Assembly: GCA_958450365.1 (NCBI GenBank)
Contig: CAUEEP010000731.1
Span: 1,408,501-1,472,500, forward strand
Source of the DNA: Mesorhabditis belari
Taxonomy: Eukaryota > Nematoda > Chromadorea > Rhabditida > Rhabditidae
Length of the DNA: 64,000 bases
Direction of reading: 5' to 3'
Each line of letters opens with the position of its first letter. The stretch's first letter is position 1. The position numbers were made by a program, and so were the translations under genes. The notes under the pieces are model-generated. The model was not told the origin of the DNA. It made no database searches and saw only the letters and a list, made by a program, of their open reading frames with translations. This document shows, piece by piece, positions 46,101-58,725 of the stretch.

Positions 46101-49100
46101 TACTGATTACAAGTACCAGCTTTTTTTTTTTGAAAGCAGTTTTGGAATAAACAGCAATCCGATTTCTCTTCTTAAAAGCTCATTTTCCAGTCATAAACTT
46201 TGAAACTTTGAACTCACTTGATCGATCTCGTCGTGTAGCCTTTTTTGAATATGCGGATGGTACATTAGAAAGATGATCGCCCACCGGAGAGTCGTCACTG
46301 TAAAGGTTTTGATTTTGAAAGCGAGTTCTAACTTATTAACTCTTAAACTCTACCCAAACTCTCGTTAACATTGAAAAATGAAAATTTTCAAGAGAAAATC
46401 ATAAAATAACTATTTCTTGTTTAAAATTACCCGAAGTCTCCATTCCGCCCGTCCACAAATCGCCGGATGTGAGCGCTAGGGTGAGCTTGCTGAAAAGGAA
46501 TCAATCTTCCAGAGCATTATTTGTTCAATCACCTTTCAGAATTCTATTCTATTTCAGCATTCTTTTCTATTCTATTCTATTCTATTTTATTTTATTTCCT
46601 TCCCCCTGCAGTACCAAAATTTACAAAAGAGATTAAAAATGTTTTTTCAATGATTGATTAAACTTATGGTTTCAATTTGAGCCGGTTTAAATTGAAACAT
46701 TCATTTTCTCTATTGATTTGATCTTTTAAAGAGATCTTTCAAAGAAAAAGAATGCTTTTACTTAATTCAAAAACGATCAAGCCAAAAAATTCAATCACTG
46801 CACTCATTTTGAAACTTTGAATTTGAAAAGATTTACCAATAATAACATCAAAAGCCGATTTTCAGCGAAATCTCACTTGAAATGCGGATTCTCGGGTTGT
46901 CGCTTCATTTCCCGCAAATAGGCCTCCATGAAATCTCGAGGATCTCCATCTTCACTCAGATTCTCGTCGTGTCTGAAAAGGATTCGTTAAACCGTTAAAC
47001 ACTTCAATTTTGATTGCATAAAAATGCCGATTCTACCAAAAAGTATTTGATCGCCAAAAAAGTTTTGTTTCAAATTTACTGAAGTCAAGGGGAAATTTGC
47101 TCGTCCAATGGAGCCATGTGGATGTGGAAAAGACTTTTAAACGTTTTTAAAGACAAATTTAGAGAGAAGGAACCAAATTTAGTAAGATAAGGAAACATAT
47201 TGTATTTAGAGTGTTAATTTAGAGATAAGCAACCACTTTAGAGAGCTAAGGAACCAAATTTAAAGAGAGAAGGAATCAGACTTTAAAGACTTTAAAAACA
47301 TGAAAGACTATTTTAACTCTTATTATATTTTTTAAAAACTCCAGTGATTACTTCAATTTCAAAATTTCAATCAAATTTTAATCAAATTTCAAATTCAAAT
47401 TTCAAAAAGATTTCAAAAGCATTTTTTCTGTTTGTTTTGTTCAATTTCATTTTGTTTTCAACTTGTTTTCAAAGCTTCGTTCAATCTTAAACAAGTTAGG
47501 GAAAATTTAAAACTTCAGTAATTCCCAGGTGTCTGACAAAATTAAACTCGCATTCAGTTCAACACTCAGAAAGTTCAAAGCCCAGCATTTCACCCAGCAA
47601 CTTTAGCATGAAAGAAAGATTTCAAAAAGTTTGACCGCAAGAAAAGTTTTGTTTCAAGTTTAAGTAAATTAATTTGAAATTTGACAATCCAATATTCAAT
47701 GCAAGATCAAGAAAAGCGTCTCCGCACTGACCTCTCGATCTCATCCAAAAAGAATTGCTGCAAAGCGAAACCGTTTTTCTTATAACGTCGAAAGAGCGAG
47801 AAAAACTCGGCTAAAAACGGATACGAGTCGACCATTTGCATTTGCCATGAGGCTACCTGAATTGGGGAAATCAATTCAAGCTGGTAATCTCAAAGCTAAC
47901 TGTCGCCCTCACATTTTCTTGAAACTCACATCTTTTAACGTGCTGTCAATGAGGAATTTGAAGCGCTCGAACTCCGAATCTCCGTAGGGATACGTCTGAA
48001 AATGTTCTGCTGTGAAAAAGGCTGCTGTGAAAGTACAAAAATAGTTTTTACTATAAAACTCGAGTCTTTACTTTGGAAACTCTTAGCTTTTTGGTCTCTG
48101 AATGCCAATTTTGGTCAAGATATTTTGGATTTTATGCAAAAATTGAAACCGAAAACCCACTCGTCCAATGATGAGATCGTGAATGATATTGCCGACACAG
48201 AAAGCTAATGGATGGTGGGGGTTGAGGCGAGTTTGCTGAAATCGAATTGAGACATTGAAAATGCTTGTGTTTCAAAGTTAGGAAACTGTAGGATCAGGTT
48301 TTGGGAGTAATTATTCGGTCAAATAGATTTAAAGCAACAACTTGATTGGGTGTACTTTGTGCTGTGTTTAAGTCCCGTAAACACCGCTTTCTGTCTTCTA
48401 TTTCCGCTCGTGACACGAGTTGGTGTGAGGAAAAAATAGAAGAAATGCAGTGAGCCAGAAAGGGAATGTTTAGGGGGTTTGAGAGAGCACAAAGTACACT
48501 AGAAAGGTTGGTTTAAATACCTGCTTGTCGCCGATTCGTTCTTTGAGATGATTGACGAGAGTTTCCGCCTAAAATGAGGTATAAGAATGGGAATGGAATT
48601 TGTAAGAAAAGGAAATACTATTGATAAGAAAATCTGTTTAAAAAAGTGGTTCTTTAGGTTGAAACGTTGAATATTTTGTTAAATTTCGATAAAATGACTC
48701 TTATCTCGTTTGTCAAAACGTTTTAACTTAACAAATTTGTATACTAAATAAAATTAGCTAATTAACTAATTTCAAAAGAATTTCTACCCGAAATTTGTGC
48801 CCTTAAGAGCCACAAGGCCATTTTCTTTCTACTAGATTCATTTGAAGGCGTCATTAATCGAAGAAATCGAGTTAACACTATCAAAAGTGAAACTGATTTT
48901 CTTCAGAGAACAGAGACTCATTTTTTTGCGTTCTTTAAGTTCAGATGAAATCTTTCCTTTCCTAATATTTCGATTTTGTAATGTTCAAATGAAAACCTGA
49001 ATCAAAATCTTCTCCGCCATCACATCACGTCCCATTCCGCAGTCTCGGAACACCCGCAAAGCGAACGCGCGATTCACCGACCAGCGCTCCTGGAAGCAAT

Positions 49101-52046
49101 TTTTATGTTTCAAATTTGTCGGCTTCTTGAAAAGAAGAGACAATTTATTAATTTTGAGTTTATTTTTTTTAATTTATTAATTTTGAAACATAGAATTTTA
49201 AAAATAGGTAAATTATGCCAATTCATTTTTTTGGACAGTTAACTATAACCAAACACCAATTCACGATTTACTAAAACTAAAATGAGTTACGAAAACTAAA
49301 ATGAGTTACTAGAACTAAAACGGGTTACGAAAATAAAAGCGAACGCGCGATTCACCGACCAGCGCTCCTGGGAGCAATTTTTATGTTTCAAATTTGTCGA
49401 CTCTTGAAAAGAAGAGACAATTTTGGTGACTCGTGAACTATAGTTAACTGTCCAAAAGCTAAAAATTGGCATAATTCACCTATTTTTTAAATTCTACATT
49501 TCAAAATTAATAATATTTAAGCTGAAACCCGATCTTTAACCTTAAAAAATGCTAAAATTCATTAATTCTCTCTTCTTTTACTCCTAAAAAAATGAATGTT
49601 TCAAATTTGTCGGCTTTTGAGCCGAGATTTAACATAGAATTGCATCTTGTTGATTTCTTAAGTTTGTCAACCCTAACGGTTATCTTTTTTCCTTTTCTTT
49701 TTCTTCTTTATCTATCTAAAATACTTTTTTTGAAGCTCACCTTTTGACACAAAATGATTCCATCACCGTCTTGTCGATTTTTCGTGAAGATCGAGTAGAG
49801 GAAACTGGTGGGCCGGCCGGCGAACGCGTCACCTTGAAAGGAGAAATTGTATTAGCAATGAAACTTTCAAGATTATCATCAAGATTACGCCAGCCATCTG
49901 ACTTCATTTTCAAAATGATCAATGTTAAAGATCAATGATGATCGCGTTCTTTTCAAAACAGTATTAAAACAGTAGTAAGGCACTTGTTTAGCTCGTGTTT
50001 CAAAGTTTCAAAGTTTCTATAAAGATTTGCATGAAACCTAGTTACTTCTTTACAATAATCCGTTTGAGTTTGTCAGCTTAGTTAGCTTTCTTTCTTTCTT
50101 GAGTTAGCCTTCTTTCTTTCTTGAGTTAGCCTTCTTTCTTTCTTTCTTTACTTAGCTTTCTTTCTTTCTTGAGTTAGCCTTCTTTATCTCTAGAGAATCT
50201 CTAGAGAATCTCTAGAAAATCTCTCGAAAATTTTCATTTAATGAATTTCAAATTCCTCTTTTAACATTGATGTTATTGTCAGCTATTGCCAGCTATTACC
50301 AGTTTTGAATTTTACAATCTCTCCGTTTCAAACTCAATAAACTATTGACTTCTCAAAATGATTGAATGTGTGCCAATGATTTCCTCGAAATCTCCCCAAA
50401 TTTGACCTTGATTTGTTTTCGGGTTTCACTCGGTTTTCTTTTTTTACAACAACACAAAATTTTGGGCAATTTCTCCGGAAAAACCTGTTTGTTTTTCACA
50501 GGTTGCAAAAATGAATCTAATCTCTAATTCATCAAAGTTTCTAGTGCAAAAAAATAGAAAAGATACAAGAATTCAGAAAAATTTGAGCTTTAAAATGTTT
50601 GTCTTTTCAAAATGATTCTGAATTGTTGGTCAGAACAGAACGAAAGATCTTTGCGCAAAGAAATGTGCAAAGAAACGAGTTTATCTATTTTACTTTGAAA
50701 CTTGTCTTTTGAATATTGTTATTTCAATTGAAATTTCAATTGAAACTCCTCTAATCCCTTTCCTAAACCTTGCCCCACTTTCCCCTTTCCACTGTAGTCT
50801 TGTCTCTATTTTTTATAGTTAAGATTACTATTGATTACTGTAGAAGAAAGCTGCAAAGAAAAAGAATACGCTAATTTTGGTTTCTCTTTCATTAGATTCT
50901 TATGTCATGTACAAAAACGGATTCCTTTGCCTATTGTTTGGAAAAAACTCCGGGTTATCCCCCTAACATTGAAACTTGAACATTTCAAAGTGATCAAGCT
51001 CAAGATTCAAAGTGATCTCTACAGAAACCAAAATTAGCGTATTCTTTTTCTTTGCAGTTTTCTTCTACAGTAATCAAAAGTAATCCTGACTATAAAAAAT
51101 AGAGAAAAGATTACGGTGGAAAGGGAAAAGTCAAGCAAGGTTTAGGAAATGGAAGAGGCTGTGTTTCAAGCTGAGCGGGTTTGTCGAATTAGTTTACTAA
51201 TCGTAAAGGACACTAGTATTGCAGTCGTTGTTTTTCCAATTGAAATAGAATTTCCCTCCTCACCATTTCTCACGAGTGCCTCTTGTAAAGTTTTATGGGT
51301 GGCCAAGACGACGATCGGCTTTGGTAACCAAACGGTGAAGACTGGGCCGTAACGTTCTCGCCACTTCAGCATCGAACGGGCCGGGTTGGCGAGATTGATC
51401 TGGAAAAAAGGCTTTGGAATATTATATTTTTAAATATTGTGATTTATCTTGTTTCAAAATCTGATTAGGTCATCAAAAGCAAAAAAAGAAAGTCGTGTTT
51501 CAAAATTTTCGCGGTTTATTCAAATTCTAAAGCTCCAATTGTTTCATAATAATCATGCAGCTTAGCTAAAATTTTTCGGCTATTCCATAGGGGAAATTGC
51601 CTTCAAAATGAGTCTCAAAGTGGTTAAGGTGTAGGCAAAAGGTAAATGCAAAAGGTAAATGGCAAAAGGTAAAGGTAAATGATTCATTTTGAAACCATAA
51701 TTGATTGTGGGAAATTTAGTGGATTTCACGATCAAAAAAAAATCATGTTTCAAAGTAGTAAAGGTTTGAGCGATTTGCGAAATTTTAATGTGGAGTATGT
51801 TTCAACGTTCTTTAACTTTGAATCTACAAGGGTTTAGCTAAACTGAATGCTTATTATGAACCTTATTACGCTTATTATGCTTATTATTGTTATTATTCAA
51901 AGGCGAAACTCAAACTTGTTCACCTGATGAAAATTGCCGATGAAGGGCAATGGCATCGGACCGGGCGGGTAGAATTTTCTGCGATACACGAATTGTTGAT
52001 AGAGCCACCCGAGAAATGCGATGATCACGAGGGGGAATGTCAGCAT
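43188..52046 (-). CDS. Cytochrome P450, nematode microsomal type, 520 aa, 15 exons, complete
   Basis: Haem monooxygenase, probably endoplasmic-reticulum bound. Exons: 52046-51924, 51399-51264, 49832-49741, 49089-48997, 48568-48521, 48235-48157, 48006-47930, 47856-47732, 46972-46877, 46489-46431, 46297-46218, 45617-45502, 45036-44911, 43979-43828, 43348-43188 (TGA). All phases fit, totalling 1563 nt. The N-terminal anchor is MLTFPLVIIAFLGWLYQQF, followed by the hinge YPPGPMPLPFIGN. Then come YGPVFTVWL, FAGRPTSFLY, the I-helix GDLWTGGMET (usual AGxET), ExxR as ELQR, the FRPER motif, and the haem loop FGLGKRACLGE with its Cys ligand. It ends after KEFECQIRARRP with a polar tail. It resembles the CYP2-like clan expanded in nematodes (CYP33-type) from memory of motifs only. 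The introns hold a mariner, a MITE, a foldback and a minisatellite. Confidence 0.95.
44313..44843 (-). mobile_element. Internally deleted mariner in P450 intron 13
   Basis: Terminal repeats GGTTGTCCAATAAGTAATG and CATTATTTATTGGACAACC flanked by TA. On the minus strand the N-terminal helix-turn-helix (MLYDFKRGKTAAHCHRTICA, FGEDSISISQCQRWFKRF) is joined to a C-terminal piece in another frame (DEVQKWLDDFFSSKPASFYY, then GEYID). The catalytic middle is deleted, so it could only move with help from a full element. Confidence 0.92.
45095..45395. repeat. 10-11 bp minisatellite GTTTAAAACTG
   Basis: About 28 units of GTTTAAAACTG, CGTTTAAAACT and GTTTTAAACTG in P450 intron 12; the unit contains the palindrome GTTTAAAC. 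Confidence 0.92.
48349..48505. repeat. MITE, GTACTTTGTGCTCTC family, in P450 intron 5
   Basis: Left end GTGTACTTTGTGCT, right end AGAGAGCACAAAGTACAC; inner CCGTAAACACCGCTTTCTG mirrored by CCAGAAAGGGAATGTTTAGG. About 157 bp. Confidence 0.9.
49190..49510. repeat. Local duplication and inversion containing a copy of P450 exon 4
   Basis: 49338-49402 repeats the start of exon 4 with its acceptor (AAGCGAACGCGCGATTCACC, GACCAGCGCTCCTGG). Around it, 49190-49250 is present in reverse complement at about 49432-49510 (TTGGACAGTTAACTATA against TATAGTTAACTGTCCAA). All lies in the intron between exons 3 and 4. Confidence 0.88.
50790..51125. repeat. Foldback element in P450 intron 2
   Basis: The left arm (CTATTTTTTATAGTTAAGAT, GATTACTGTAGAAGAAAGCT, AAAGAATACGCTAATTTTGG) is mirrored at about 51020-51120. 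A single left-type arm is also at 43540-43625 (GATTACTGTAGAAGAAGGCT, AAAGAATACGCTAATTTTTG), so this is a dispersed family. Confidence 0.85.
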
Positions 52047-52799
52047 TCCTGCAAGCATTCAATAGATTTCTTTTTGAAATTTGAAAGTTCCAATCAAAAT
52101 TGATTAAGTTTCAAAATTCAGAAAAAAAGAAGCAAAAAAAGGAAAAAAAAAGTCGTGTTTCAAAATTTCAAAGATTTGTTCAAAATTTGAAGTTTCAATC
52201 GGAGTTATTCCTGGATTTGAAGTCTTATTTCTTGTCTTATTTATCTTCTTTTCTTTGAATTTAAATCAAATTTTGAACTATTCCAAAAACTGATTCACTG
52301 ATTTAATATAAATGTAAATTTGAAATATAAATGAACTTATTTCGAATTTTCTATAACAATGAATTTTCGGATAATCAAATGTGAAAGAAAATAGTGAAAT
52401 GCAAGAAAAAAAAACTTAAGTTTGAATGTATTTCGCTTAAAAATATGTTCTCGATATGTAATGTACCGGAAAATCGCTTAGAAATAACACAAAGTTTCTG
52501 TAAACTTAAAAATGAAAGTTTCAAAGTGAATTGCAAAGAAACTTTTCGAGTTTTTCAACTCAACAATGTCAGTAATCGGCTTTCGATAATGGAAAGTTGT
52601 AAAAATACTTAGATTTCAGCTTTTTTACCTCATAAATGTGTTGCCGAAATCTAGTTTGACCAGGAATTTTAATTGACAATTGAATTGACACATTAATTGA
52701 CAAAAAAGACAAAGAAAAAGTAAAGTTTCAAATTTTTTCGAATGAAAAACGAAGTTTTCATGTTAATAACTGAAGAAATGTCAAACTTTTTTGATAATA

Positions 52800-52928
52800 A
52801 AAGCTTCTGTTTTCGAATAATGTCGAGTTTCGAGTTGTAGGACTCGAAACCCGACATTATTCCAAAAGCCTTGAAGCCTTGAATTTTTCATTTTCAAAAT
52901 GAGATCTTTAAGGCTTCAAGGCCAATAG
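52800..52928. repeat. Pair of nested short inverted repeats
   Basis: GAATAATGTCGAGTTTCGAG and CTCGAAACCCGACATTATTC around 6-7 nt, followed by AGCCTTGAAGCCTTGAA and TTAAGGCTTCAAGGCC. Confidence 0.85.
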
Positions 52929-54068
52929 CTCTTTACTAATCGGTTCGAAAAAAAAACAACTGCAAAAAGAAAAGTCATGTTTGAAATTTTTCCTCCCGAA
53001 ATTTGCTCTCAATATTTAGTTTTCCGGGGGATTTTTTTGTTTTCTAATTGACAAACTTTCTGAAGTTTATTTTGAAGTAAGAGCTGTGTTTCGAGTTATT
53101 CAACTTAAAAATCAAATGTTTAAAACCAATTCCAGCAATAAGAAAAAGGTAATATAATAAAAAAATCGAAAAAAAAAAAAAAAAATTTCAAGTTTCAATT
53201 TTTTTAATGTAAAAAGTCAAATTTTCAAATTAATCGTAATCGAAAGCTGGAAAATGCAATTAAATTTTTCAATTTAATTAAATTCTTTCAATTCTTTCAA
53301 TTCAACTTTCTTCAAAGCCCAAAAAGGGAATATGATAAATGAAAGATGAAGAGCAGCTTGCCAGAACCCAAAAAAAAAGTCTAATTTTCTTTCTTTTGCT
53401 CTGCAAAATCTTGGAACACAATCTTTTGGCTGGGCAGCAAAATCTCCAAATTCCCCTCATTTTCTCTAATTCTCCGCGAGATTTGTGCCAAAAAGTAGAC
53501 ACAGATTTCTCCTTGAGGCGCTCAATTTTTCAGCCTGACAAGAGTCTAGACTCCAATTCTTTTCACTCACTTTTCCTCTTTTTTTTTCCATTTCCATATT
53601 TCTCGAAAAAACTTTTCCCCTTCTCACCAATTTAGAAAGATCATCGAAGCTGGATTTATTTTGATTTGAATCCGTTTTCTAAAAGGCACTCAAAACTATC
53701 GTAATCCGCTAGTGATTAGTTTTTCAATGCCTTACCTTTCACCAACTCTCACCAACAAAAATTTGCACAAACATGGATTTCGGTTTGCTTCATTAGTAAC
53801 CTTTCAATTGTCAAGATCTTGTAAAAAATTGAAACTTGATTCTAGCAAAGGTTGAAATTGCTTAATTAACCTAAAAGTATCGTAAAGCTGAAATCCCTCG
53901 TCTCACTAAAGTATTCAGAAATGTTATTGCTGCTTCCTGATTGCTTTCCAACTCTTTTTTTCCAACTTTGTTTATCATATTTGTTTCTATTTGGGAAACC
54001 CTTAAGCTAATTGTAAAGAATAGAAGAGAATCTAAAAAGATAACCAACTCTCGATAAAAGATAAAATC

Positions 54069-54357
54069 TACCGTATTTCTTGGAATAGAAGACCGGTGTA
54101 AAGAGTATGATCGCGTACTCCTGTTTAGCAGCCCTTTTTAAAATTTCTTTTCTGCATAAAAGCTTTCAATCAAGTGCTATAGAGCTGGAAAATGGCTCAA
54201 AAATACGACATGAGCTAACAGATTTTTGAGCCATTTTCCAGCTCTATAGCACTTGATTGAAAGCTTTTATGCAGAAAAGAAATTTTAAAAAGGGCTGCTA
54301 CGCAGGAGTACGCGATCATACTCTTTACACCGGTCTTCTATTCGAAGAAATACGGTA
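54069..54357. repeat. 289-bp near-perfect palindromic MITE, TACCGTATTTCTTGGAATAG family
   Basis: The arms are inverted almost base for base (GTAAAGAGTATGATCGCGTA, AAAGCTTTCAATCAAGTGCT, TATAGAGCTGGAAAATGGCT) around a centre near 54213. Ends TACCGTATTTC/GAAATACGGTA and the GAAGACCGGT core link it to 33893-34013. Confidence 0.93.
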
Positions 54358-55150
54358 ACCAACTAACCAAAAAGAAAACAAATAACCAACTAAGCTAAAT
54401 CTATTTTAAACTCATTCAGAATTGAAACAAAGAAATAAAATGTTTAAAGAAAGCTTTTAAAAAATTAAAAAATTTGTTTAAAGCGATTTTTAAAATCCAC
54501 AAAAAAACTTCAAAATACTAAATATAGAAAACCAAAAATATTCCAGAAAACTTGAAACATCACTTTTGGAAAACGAATTTATAACCAATGAAAAAACAAA
54601 TATTTGTTAATTTTTCCCAAGAAAAATGCTACGATCTGTCTATCAAAACAAGCTATCAAAATTGAAGAAAATGAGCAAGAAAAAAATTGTTTTTCTCTCT
54701 CAAAAATTGACTGGAAAAGTGTCAATGATCAACCTTTTTGTTTTTAAAAAAAAAAAAATTTGAGAAGTAAACGTGAAAAATTTCAATCTCACAAAATCAT
54801 TTTTTGATTTATTTTGATCATTTATTTTTATTTGTCACAGATTTGCACAAATTTTTAAAGATCATGTTTCAATCTATTCAAGTACAAGTTGTTGAGCGAA
54901 TATTAACAGAACGATATTATGCTTTTGCTAAGGCAAGGATTAAATTTGAATTAAGTGCACCAGAAAGAGAGTGTTTACAAGATTTGAGAGGTCACAAAAT
55001 ATTTTATATCTTACACCTGCAATTTTAGCAACCAATTTCACGAAAGGGTTAAAAAGCTAAAAAAAAGTTTGAGTTTCAATTTTCTTGATGATAAACGCGT
55101 CTCTGGGGTTTTAATTATTGCAGGACATTTGGAAAAAAGAGAAAATTTTT

Positions 55151-55371
55151 TACCGTATTTTCTCTAATAGTAGTGCACTCCTGCGAGCCGAGTTTGTGAC
55201 GATTTTACGATTTCGAAGCTTTTGCAGAAGCTGAACACTCAAATCCCGACAAGTTCTGATCGTCAGCTACATTTTCCGACCCCACATCGATAGGTTCTGA
55301 TAAGCGGTTCTCGAGATTTCGAGGAATTTAGGCAAAGCTTGGGGTGTACTACTATTAGAGAAAATACGGTA
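55151..55371. repeat. MITE, TCTAATAGTAGTGCAC family, complete copy
   Basis: Ends TACCGTATTTTCTCTAATAG and CTATTAGAGAAAATACGGTA; internal CATCGATAGGTTCTGATAAG and GAACACTCAAATCCCGACAA match 31326-31600 and 32404-32592 in reverse. Confidence 0.92.
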
Positions 55372-55499
55372 AAATCCGGTAGAATAATATATATAAAAAA
55401 GGTCGCATAAAGATCTAAATACCAAATTTTTCAAAAAAGCTAAAGATCTGAAGATTGAATTCATTTTGAAAAGTGATTTTTCGAAAAGTCTTTTCAGGT

Positions 55500-55630
55500 T
55501 GACATACATTGACACGGGTACATTGGTATGAGAGTCATGGGTATGAGACTTTTCATTGGTATCAGGGTCATGGGTGTGAGACTTTTCATTGGTATCAGGG
55601 TCATGGGTATGAGACCCATGACCCTCATCC
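55500..55630. repeat. 33-bp minisatellite GGGTATGAGACTTTTCATTG
   Basis: About three and a half copies of GGTCATGGGTATGAGACTTT plus TCATTGGTATCA. The period is a multiple of 3, so both strands give repeated peptides (HDPDTNEKSHT); no gene support. Confidence 0.88.
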
Positions 55631-57794
55631 CCATGAAAAGTCAACCTCAAACGAATATTTTCAGGAAAATTTAAATGGAATGCTGGAATGCTTATTTAAA
55701 CTGAAAAAAAACATTATTTATATAGTGCTAATCTTAAAAAGAAATGATATCACCGAAAGAAAGAAAACATTTTTCGGAGAAAGTGTAAAGAAAAATTGGG
55801 GGAATGATCGAGAGAGAGAGAGAGACAAATATTCATTCAGAAAAGAGAAAAAAAAGACAGAAAACTGTCTAGACTTACCGTAATCCTAAAAAAAAAATCA
55901 CCTTTTTCGAAATCTATTATGATAGAAGAGAGCATTAAATAGCAAAGAAAGCAAGCAAAATGGTGTGATCATTTTTTAAATGTTTACTATGAAATATTTG
56001 AGATTTTGTAGGGGAAACTTTCAAAATTTCAAGAGAAAACTCGTTTTTCGAGGGAAAACAAGTAGGAAATCGTTGCTTTTGAAGGAAAGAAACGATTTTT
56101 CTTCAAGAGATTGTTTCTTTGCTCTCTTTTGATTTCATAGAATTTTGAATAACAGTTGGATTCGTTTACAAATTTGCATTTAACTATCAAAATGGCGTTT
56201 ACAATGCGACTTACGAAGCGCTCATAGATTCGGGGAAACTTTGAAACTTTTTCAGTTTCAAGTTTCTACTTTCAACTTTCATGTTTCAAGTTTTCAAAGT
56301 AGCTCTCGTTGAATTGGAAATCCAGTTTATGGGCATTAAATGCTTAAACTTCGCTAGATTATACCCAATTTTGAAACTTGTACTTTTCGATTCGAATTAA
56401 AAAGTCGAATTTCGGGCTGAACACGCAATAAAAGGTGTTCAGCCGAGAAAGCTGAATATCTTTAAATACCTTGAATACCCAACTCAAGATTTACTATCAA
56501 TATTTACTTAAACTTACTACAAAGCCTACAGTCATGGCGGAGTATTAGGTCTTTAACCTCTCGCATGCCAACATCAACTTTGAAACTTGTTCTTTTTAAT
56601 CCGTTTTCAAAATTATATCAAAATTATCAAAATTATCAAAATATCAAAATATATCAAAATTCTGATCACTGAATATTCTAAAATGTGCTAAAACTTGCAA
56701 TTAAGTTTGATCTGAAATTTCTTTGTTTCAAAGTGCTTCATTTGGAGAGCAAAATGAGTTTTCAGTTGAGGCTTTTCTTGTGCCATTTTGCATTCATTCA
56801 TTGTCGAAAAACTTGAAAAACTTTACCAAAACCTATTCATTTTTGCCTTTTAAACACCACAAAAACATGAGTCTCTTGGAAAAAAACGGAAAAGATTTGA
56901 CAGAAAAAAATCGGGTTTCAAATTCGAGAGATAAAATGATGCGAAAATCCAAAATTTCTGCTATTTTTGGTCTTTTTCTTGGGTTACAGTGGGGCTAAAA
57001 ATAGAGATTTCGGCATTTTTTTGGGGTTTTTCTTTGGAAAATCGATTTTCTAAGGGTTACGGTAAGTCTGGGTAAATAAGTTTTGGTGTTGTCTGTGAGA
57101 GATAAATGAAAAATGATCAATCAAGGATTGATGAAATTCGCGGGAATTAATGAACAAAACATGCGATTAGAAAGTCAATAAAATGATGAGTGAAATTTGA
57201 AATTCAAATTTAGCCAACAAATGGGAATTAAGTGGGTGAAGGAAGTGCTTAATTTGAGAAAATTTGAAACATGGTTTTTTAAAAAAACCCGATCGAGCAC
57301 TGTAGCTTGGGAAAGATAGGTTAAAAATGGCTTCAAATTGTTCAATTTTGAAGCAAAGCCAATCTTAAACCTTGTCAATTAATCGGGCTTTTTTCCGGTT
57401 GTGAAAAAGGGTGAAACTGTTTTACAGAGAAGCTGTATTTCAAAAAAAAAATGTCATTCTGGAAAGTTAAATCTAAAAATTTAATAGATCAAATTTGCCT
57501 TAATCACAAATTTTCCCTATTTTAAGTACTTGATTTTAGAGGTTTGTGAGTGGGACTCATTGCCTGAGTGGGACTCATTGCCTATACCATCAACCCATTG
57601 CCCTTTCCATTAACTCATTCTTGTCTAAAGGCTGATCTTGTAAACTTGTCTAAAGATTGATCACTTCAAGCTGTAAACTGTTGAAATTGGTTTACATCAA
57701 AAAGCTTAATGGTGTGAAAAAAAAATCGTTGTCTTGCCATATAGTTGAGGCTGAATTTCGCAAAAATACAAGACATTTGAGTGTGGTGTCAATA

Positions 57795-58286
57795 CTGTTT
57801 CAAATTATTCTTTGTTCTGCTCACAATTGCAATTTTTTTGCAACTTGAAGAGTGATTTCCATTTGTTAATCCTCGCTGTTAGTTGAATTTTGATCTTTCT
57901 GTGAACAAGCCAAAAAGAAATGACCGTAATCTGTCGGCCATAATCCGTAATCCGTCCTTTCCTTTCGATCAACCGAATTTTGGTCCACACGCCAATAAAA
58001 AGCCCGACCCCGATCACCAGGCGGAGAATTTTGAAACTCAATTTTTAAAAAAAGCATTTAAAAGTTTAAATAAACATAGAAGTAAAGGTTATGGACTAAA
58101 ATTGGGCTGATCGAAAGGAAAGGACGGATTACGGATTATGGCCGACAGATTACGGTCATTTCTTTATGGCTTGTTCACAAAAAGATGAAAATTCAACTAA
58201 CAGCGAGGATTAGCAAATGGAAATCACTCTTCAAGTTGCAGAAAAATTGCAATTGTGAGCAGAACAAAGAATAATTTGAAACAGTA
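57795..58286. repeat. Foldback element, arms about 170 bp
   Basis: The left arm starts ACTGTTTCAAATTATTCTTT and runs to CCTTTCGATCAACC; the right arm ends AAAGAATAATTTGAAACAGT. Conserved inner text: GATTTCCATTTG, CCTCGCTGTTAG, TGACCGTAATCTGTCGGCCA. Its central part also pairs with the next element (58375-58450). Confidence 0.88.
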
Positions 58287-58329
58287 CTAAAATTCCTCCA
58301 ATCCTCCAGCTGATCCATTTTTCTAAAAA

Positions 58330-58725
58330 GGCATTCAAATTTCAGTCAAAACTACCGTAGTCCAACGCCAGTTTTCCTTTCGATCAGCCCAATTTTGGTC
58401 TCAATTTCTCAATTTTGGTCCACAATCTTTACTTCTACGTTTATTTAAACTTGTAAATGCTTCTTTTTTTATCATTTGACTGAGCCTTATGATTCCCTCA
58501 TCGAATTTGACTAAAATTGGATCATAAGGGAATCATAAGGCTCAGTCAAATTCCCTCATGAGGGAATCATAAGGCTTAGTCAAATTCCCTCATCGAATTT
58601 TCGCCTTATGATCCAATTTTAGTCAAATTCGATGAGGGAATCATAAGGCTTAGTCAATGATATAAAAATTGAGCTGATCGAAAGGAAAACTGGCGCTGGA
58701 TTAAGGTAGTTTTGACTGAAATGGA
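58330..58725. repeat. Nested foldback with inner palindromes
   Basis: Outer arms CAGTCAAAACTACCGTAGTC (left) and GGTAGTTTTGACTG (right), then CGCCAGTTTTCCTTTCGATC mirrored by GATCGAAAGGAAAACTGGCG. Inside, CCTTATGATTCCCTCATCGA is repeated four times in alternating orientation (about 58484-58655). A single end-like TACAGTAGTTTTGACTGGAA lies at 59709-59728. Confidence 0.88.
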
